Shown in pieces: positions 1 to 5,241 of a DNA stretch of 5,241 nucleotides; position 1 is the first letter of the stretch, and every line of letters starts with the position of its first letter. A program made the position numbers and the translations under genes. Below the pieces are notes generated by a model. That model did not search any database. It was not told the origin of the DNA and saw nothing but the letters and a program-made list of their open reading frames with translations. The stretch covers positions 1-5,241 of the forward strand of contig JAPPKP010000218.1 of assembly GCA_028819955.1 (NCBI GenBank). The letters run 5' to 3'. Origin of the DNA: Rhodospirillaceae bacterium (lineage in GTDB: Bacteria; Pseudomonadota; Alphaproteobacteria; UBA828).

Positions 1-600
1 ACGCCGGAGCAGCGCTCGGACGCCTCGGGCTATCCGGCGCCGGGCTTCGAGATCAAGGTCGTGGACCAGGAGTCCGGCCAGGAGGTGGCGGTCGGCGAGG
101 AGGGCGAGCTTCTGATTCGCGGGTACATGATCACCCAGGGCTACTACAGGAAGCCCGAGGAGACCGCCGAAGCCATCGACCGCGAAGGCTGGCTGCACAC
201 CGGCGACACCGTGGTGCTCCGCGCCGACGGGCACATCCGCTTCGTCGGCCGCTACAAGGACCAGCTCCGGGTCGGCGGCGAGAACGTGTCACCGGCGGAG
301 GTCGAGGCCTTCCTGATGGCCCACGAGGCGATCGACCAGGTGGCGGTGGTGGGCTATCCCGACGCGCGGTTGAACGAGGTCGCCGTGGCCTTCGTTGTCC
401 CGGCGCCCGCCAAGCGCGTCACCAGCGAGGAGATCGCCGCCTACTGCAAGGGCCGGATCGCGAGCTTCAAGAGCCCGCGCCACGTGCTCCCGGTGGACGC
501 CTTCCCCATGACCGCGAGCGGCAAGGTGCGGAAGCACAGGCTCCGCAAGCTCGCCCTCGATAGGCTGGGCGACCCGACCGCCGATCGAGCCGCCGAGTAG
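1..600 (+). CDS. AMP-forming acyl-CoA synthetase (ligase), C-terminal part, 5' end outside window
   Basis: The frame is open from base 1 to a TAG at 598-600, giving 199 residues of a protein whose N-terminal half lies to the left. It belongs to the ANL (acyl-CoA synthetase/adenylating) superfamily, which activates a carboxylic acid with ATP to an acyl-AMP and then transfers it to CoA. Visible motifs, numbered in this fragment, are SGYPAPGFE (9-17), GYYRKPEET (47-55), the GWLHTGD core with its ribose-binding Asp (63-69), the hinge GRYKDQLRVGGENV (83-96) and the C-terminal PMTASGKVRK, whose Lys175 is the expected adenylation lysine. The N-terminal AMP-binding P-loop and the YGxTE motif are off-window. 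The C-terminal domain looks intact. Substrate cannot be read from this part: fatty, short-branched or aromatic acids are all possible, so no gene symbol is given. It converges with acnA, with 18 bases between the two stop codons, and is unlikely to be co-regulated with it. Confidence 0.93.
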   Translation, partial: TPEQRSDASGYPAPGFEIKVVDQESGQEVAVGEEGELLIRGYMITQGYYRKPEETAEAIDREGWLHTGDTVVLRADGHIRFVGRYKDQLRVGGENVSPAEVEAFLMAHEAIDQVAVVGYPDARLNEVAVAFVVPAPAKRVTSEEIAAYCKGRIASFKSPRHVLPVDAFPMTASGKVRKHRLRKLALDRLGDPTADRAAE

Positions 601-618
601 ACGCCGGCAGCCGGGCGC

Positions 619-3311
<2,693 letters not shown>

Positions 3312-3315
<4 letters not shown>

Positions 3316-3350
3316 CGTGCTACCCCCTCTAGCAGTCCGGCACTCGGCAT
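3312..3350 (-). other. Possible 12-codon upstream ORF overlapping the acnA start
   Basis: On the minus strand an ATG at 3350-3348 opens a short frame, [12 protein letters not shown], that ends at a TGA (3314-3312). That TGA shares two bases with the acnA TTG, making a TTGA overlap typical of translationally coupled genes. The acnA Shine-Dalgarno stretch lies inside this small frame. However, no convincing ribosome binding site precedes its ATG, and a 12-codon frame can arise by chance, so this is only a candidate leader peptide. Confidence 0.2.
3323..3330 (-). promoter_or_regulatory. Ribosome binding site of acnA
   Basis: On the minus strand AGAGGGGG lies 7 bases before the TTG at 3315. This strong Shine-Dalgarno-like stretch is what decides in favour of the TTG start, since no ATG or GTG is in frame nearby. 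Confidence 0.7.
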
Positions 3351-3351
3351 T

Positions 3352-3392
3352 GCCGCGCGGCCATGTGCGCGGCTTCTTGCCGCGTGCACGCG
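3352..3392 (-). repeat. Clustered GC-rich inverted repeats in the acnA leader
   Basis: Three related segments lie in a row: GCCGCGC (3352-3358), GCGCGGC (3367-3373) and GCCGCGT (3379-3385). The middle one can pair with either neighbour: 7 bp with the first across an 8-base loop, or 6 bp with the third across about 5 bases, so the two hairpins exclude each other. A perfect 12-bp palindrome, CGCGTGCACGCG (3381-3392), and a 10-bp one, GCCGCGCGGC (3352-3361), overlap the same stretch. They sit 37-77 bases before the acnA start. They could be RNA structure or a protein operator, but high GC content makes short palindromes common, so function is unproven. Confidence 0.4.
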
Positions 3393-3405
3393 CCGCCGAT
3401 AGGCT
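3377..3405 (+). promoter_or_regulatory. Weak candidate promoter for the ccmABC operon
   Basis: On the plus strand TTGCCG (3377-3382) and TAGGCT (3400-3405) are separated by 17 bases, with partial consensus matches (3/6 each). Transcription would start near 3412, just upstream of the purine-rich GAGAGGGG at 3431-3438. It overlaps the candidate acnA leader on the other strand. The match is poor, and a different promoter inside this intergenic region is quite possible. Confidence 0.17.
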
Positions 3406-3414
3406 GGGTCGTCC

Positions 3415-3443
3415 CTTCTAGGCTCGACCGGAGAGGGGTGCAA
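3415..3443 (-). promoter_or_regulatory. Candidate sigma-70-type promoter for acnA
   Basis: On the minus strand TTGCAC (plus positions 3438-3443) and TAGAAG (3415-3420) are separated by 17 bases. Both are partial matches to TTGACA and TATAAT (3/6 and 4/6). The placement, about 95 bases before the acnA start, would put the inverted repeats in the transcribed leader. The match is weak and only a suggestion. Confidence 0.25.
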
Positions 3444-3447
3444 GATT
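3431..3447 (+). promoter_or_regulatory. Possible ribosome binding site and ATT start for a longer CcmA
   Basis: GAGAGGGG (3431-3438) is followed after 6 bases by an in-frame ATT (3445-3447). ATT is a rare but documented bacterial start codon (E. coli infC and pcnB). It would add 26 residues and restore the first beta-strand of CcmA. The competing GTG at 3523 has only a GAGG at 3511-3514 before it, 8 bases away. Confidence 0.3.
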
Positions 3448-3522
3448 CCCGGCCCGGCTAGCCCGCATATTTCCCCAGGGTCACCCACTGCGGCGCGCGC
3501 CGCCTGCTTCGAGGCGCACGAC

Positions 3523-4170
3523 GTGTCCTGCATCCGTGGGGAGCGCCCCGTATTCTCTGGGGTCTCGTTCAGCCTCGAGCCCGGCGGCGCGCTGACGCTT
3601 GTCGGGCCCAACGGTGCAGGCAAGTCGAGCCTGCTCCGAATTCTTTGTGGTTTGCTGCGACCGGCTGGCGGAACTCTCACCTGGGAGGGCGAGCCGGTCG
3701 ATGACGACTGGGCCGCGCATCGCAGCCGACTCCACTATGTGGGCCACCTCGATGCGGTAAAGCCGACGCTCACGGTAGCGGAGAATCTGGAAGACTGGGC
3801 GCACTTCAAAGGCGCTGCGCGGGCCGCTCCCCACGCGCTTCAGATCCTCGGCATCGAAGACCTCGCCGACGTATCGGGGCGCTATCTCTCGGCGGGGCAG
3901 CGACGGCGACTTGCGCTCGCTCGTGCTCTGGCGACCCCCGCGCCGCTCTGGCTTCTCGACGAGCCCACCGTCACGCTCGACGCAGACTCCGCAGGCCGCG
4001 TCGTCTCCATGATCGCTGCACACCGCTCCGATGGCGGCATGGTGGTCGCGGCCACGCATGGTGAGATCGCTCTCGAAGGCGCCCAACGCCTCGACCTCGG
4101 CGAGCACGCAATTGCGGCGAATACGTTGCTGGCTAAAGGCGAAGGAGACCTGGAGGGGGAGGAGTGGTAG
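3523..4170 (+). CDS. ccmA: Cytochrome c biogenesis haem exporter ATP-binding protein CcmA
   Basis: The ATPase subunit of the CcmABCD complex of System I cytochrome c maturation; its ATP hydrolysis releases holo-CcmE from CcmC on the periplasmic side. From the GTG at 3523 it is 215 residues. Visible ABC motifs are Walker A GPNGAGKSS (28-36), the CcmA-type Q-loop region YVGHLDAVKPTLT (72-84), signature LSAGQ (122-126), Walker B LWLLDEP (142-148) and switch His179 in ATHGE. Nothing catalytic is missing. The start is doubtful: the codons just before GTG read FEAHD, which continue the usual first beta-strand of CcmA (family pattern FEAxDLxCxRGER), yet no ATG, GTG or TTG precedes them in frame back to the TAG at 3400-3402. 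An ATT at 3445, 6 bases after GAGAGGGG, is the best upstream candidate and would give 241 residues. The gene ends in an acidic tail encoded by the ccmB ribosome binding site and overlaps ccmB by 7 bases. Confidence 0.94.
   Translation: MSCIRGERPVFSGVSFSLEPGGALTLVGPNGAGKSSLLRILCGLLRPAGGTLTWEGEPVDDDWAAHRSRLHYVGHLDAVKPTLTVAENLEDWAHFKGAARAAPHALQILGIEDLADVSGRYLSAGQRRRLALARALATPAPLWLLDEPTVTLDADSAGRVVSMIAAHRSDGGMVVAATHGEIALEGAQRLDLGEHAIAANTLLAKGEGDLEGEEW
4152..4156 (+). promoter_or_regulatory. Ribosome binding site of ccmB inside the ccmA end
   Basis: GGAGG, within a longer purine run from 4152 to 4164, lies 7 bases before the GTG at 4164. It supports GTG as the ccmB start and is embedded in the last codons of ccmA, so ccmA and ccmB are probably translationally coupled. 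Confidence 0.75.
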
Positions 4171-4832
4171 GCGTCTTCCTCCGGCTCATCAGGCGCGAGC
4201 TGACGCTCGCGGTGCGGGGCGGCATCAGTTCGCTGATGGCGGTGGTCTTCTTCGTCCTCGCGGTGACGCTCTTTCCACTCGGCATCGGCCCGGAGCTCGG
4301 GCTGCTCAGCCGAATCGCACCCGGCGCTGTCTGGGTCGCGGCGCTTCTCGCGGCGCTGCTGTCGCTGGAGCGGCTCTTCGTCGCCGACCACGAGGACGGC
4401 AGTCTCGAACAGTTGATGATCGGCACGCTTCCGCTGGAGTTGGTCGTGCTGGCCAAGACCGTTGCGCATTGGCTCACGACCGGGCTCCCACTCGCCATTG
4501 CCGCGCCGGTGCTCGCGCTGCTTTTGAACATGAGCACGGACGGCCTCGTTATCCTGATCGTCTCACTTCTGCTGGGCACGCCAATCCTCAGTCTGATCGG
4601 GTCGGTGGGGGCCGCGCTCACCGTTGGCCTGCGCCGCGGCGGCGCGCTTGTCGCGCTTCTGGTCTTGCCGCTCTATGTTCCCGTTCTCATATTCGGCGTG
4701 GGCGCGGTGGAGGGCGCGGTGTTCGACGTCGGCGTACATGCGAATTTGTCGATTCTGGCGGGCGGTCTCGTAGGCGCGCTGTTCCTGGGACCGCTGGCGG
4801 CGGCGGCGGCGCTCCGCATGACGGTGGAATAG
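4164..4832 (+). CDS. ccmB: Haem exporter membrane protein CcmB
   Basis: A 222-residue integral inner-membrane protein, the usual CcmB size, that pairs with CcmA in the ABC-type complex of System I cytochrome c maturation. About six hydrophobic segments are visible, near residues 21-41, 51-72, 98-121, 127-153, 160-182 and 194-218. Family hallmarks are LFPLGIGPE (36-44), IAPGAVWVAALL (51-62), the cytoplasmic LERLFVADHEDGSLEQL (68-84) and LPLYVPVLIFG (168-178), which match the E. coli protein as I recall it. The first residues are basic and amphipathic, as expected. The start is GTG at 4164, overlapping the ccmA stop by 7 bases and served by a strong ribosome binding site; no better start is seen. 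No truncation or frameshift. The gene ends 23 bases before ccmC, in the same transcription unit. Confidence 0.96.
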   Translation: MVGVFLRLIRRELTLAVRGGISSLMAVVFFVLAVTLFPLGIGPELGLLSRIAPGAVWVAALLAALLSLERLFVADHEDGSLEQLMIGTLPLELVVLAKTVAHWLTTGLPLAIAAPVLALLLNMSTDGLVILIVSLLLGTPILSLIGSVGAALTVGLRRGGALVALLVLPLYVPVLIFGVGAVEGAVFDVGVHANLSILAGGLVGALFLGPLAAAAALRMTVE

Positions 4833-4844
4833 GTCGGGGAAGGT

Positions 4845-4848
4845 CGAG
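4845..4848 (+). promoter_or_regulatory. Ribosome binding site of ccmC
   Basis: GAGG (4845-4848), within a purine-rich run from 4835, lies 7 bases before the ATG at 4856. It supports that ATG as the start; no other start codon occurs in frame before the conserved FANPARF sequence. Confidence 0.6.
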
Positions 4849-4855
4849 GCCAAGC

Positions 4856-5241
4856 ATGGCGACACGGGCAACAGGGGCGACGAGGCGGGGGAGGGTCGGA
4901 TGGGCCAGCATCCACTTCTTCGCCAACCCGGCGCGCTTCCTCCGCGTCGCCCGTACTGTCTATCCCTGGGCCGCAGGTGCGACTGCGGCGCTGATCGTCG
5001 CCGGCCTGGTGCTAGGCTTGTACGTGGTGCCGCCCGACTACCAACAGGGGGACGCCTACCGCATCATCTTCGTTCACGTGCCGGCGGCGTGGATGTCGCT
5101 ATTCGTCTACGTGGTGATCGCGTTGTGCAGCGCGGCCAGCCTTATCTGGAGGCATCCGCTCGCAGACCTAGTGGCGAAGTCGAGCGCCCCGGTGGGCGCC
5201 GCCTTCACCTTCATCACGCTCCTGAGCGGGTCGCTCTGGGG
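4856..5241 (+). CDS. ccmC: Haem exporter protein CcmC, N-terminal part, 3' end outside window
   Basis: The first 128 residues of an inner-membrane haem-handling protein of the WWD family, which presents haem to the chaperone CcmE in System I cytochrome c maturation. Visible are FFANPARFLR (21-30), a first membrane segment near 36-58, the conserved VPPDYQQGDAYRI (58-70), FVHVPAAW (72-79) with His74 equivalent to the haem-ligand His60 of E. coli CcmC, a second segment near 75-98, and a third beginning at APVGAAFTF (111-119). The window stops at SGSLW, immediately before the tryptophan-rich WGTWWVWD-type motif, so that motif and the second haem-ligand His cannot be checked. The first 20 residues include a basic Arg-rich stretch (five Arg in residues 4-13) that makes this N-terminus about 14 residues longer than in E. 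coli; no alternative start is in frame. Third gene of ccmABC, 23 bases after ccmB; ccmD is expected next. Confidence 0.96.
   Translation, partial: MATRATGATRRGRVGWASIHFFANPARFLRVARTVYPWAAGATAALIVAGLVLGLYVVPPDYQQGDAYRIIFVHVPAAWMSLFVYVVIALCSAASLIWRHPLADLVAKSSAPVGAAFTFITLLSGSLW

Larger units (their letters stand above)
3316..3522. other. Divergent intergenic region between acnA and ccmA
   Basis: The 207 bases between the acnA TTG and the ccmA GTG must hold the promoters of both transcripts. It contains the acnA ribosome binding site, clustered GC-rich inverted repeats, weak promoter-like pairs on both strands, and a frame contiguous with ccmA (open from 3403) that encodes what looks like the missing N-terminus of CcmA. 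No RNA gene, rho-independent terminator or clear binding site of an iron or redox regulator could be recognised. Confidence 0.6.

Noticed and set aside
558..569. The 12-mer CGATAGGCTGGG occurs here and again at 3397-3408
   Set aside because: One shared 12-mer in a 5-kb window is about what chance predicts; one copy is inside coding sequence and the flanks do not match, so it is not a repeat family or attachment site.
3481..4107. A 208-codon open frame on the - strand opposite ccmA
   Set aside because: The + strand encodes intact ABC ATPase motifs; the antisense product shows no recognisable family features.
4900..4902. ATG at 4900 as an alternative ccmC start
   Set aside because: It is out of frame with the conserved FANPARF and HVPAAW sequence; the ATG at 4856 is in frame and has a ribosome binding site.

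Overview
This is a high-GC window of ordinary chromosomal genes, probably from an alphaproteobacterium. The evidence for that placement is the strong G/C bias at third codon positions, the family-level look of the proteins, and the neighbourhood: aconitase acnA divergent from a ccmABC cytochrome c maturation cluster, an arrangement I recall from alphaproteobacteria. A Rhodospirillales-like source is a guess; I could not run a search.

Layout. Positions 1-600 (+) hold the C-terminal end of an AMP-forming acyl-CoA synthetase cut by the left edge. It converges, with 18 bases between stop codons, on acnA (619-3315, -), a complete aconitate hydratase A of 898 residues with all three iron-sulphur cysteines. 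A short regulatory region (3316-3522) separates acnA from the divergent ccm genes on the + strand: ccmA (3523-4170, possibly starting further upstream), ccmB (4164-4832, overlapping ccmA by 7 bases) and ccmC (from 4856, cut by the right edge just before its tryptophan-rich haem-binding segment).

Function. AcnA works in the TCA cycle. CcmA, CcmB and CcmC form the ABC-type complex of System I cytochrome c maturation, which moves haem onto the chaperone CcmE; the remaining genes (ccmD, ccmE, ccmF and others) are expected beyond the right edge or elsewhere. The acyl-CoA synthetase activates a carboxylic acid as its CoA thioester and has no evident link to the others.

I see no mobile element, CRISPR, RNA gene or undescribed system. 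The points worth a second look are all in the acnA-ccmA intergenic region: an apparently missing canonical start codon for a full-length CcmA, a TTG start for acnA overlapped by the stop of a possible 12-residue upstream ORF, and clustered GC-rich inverted repeats in the acnA leader.
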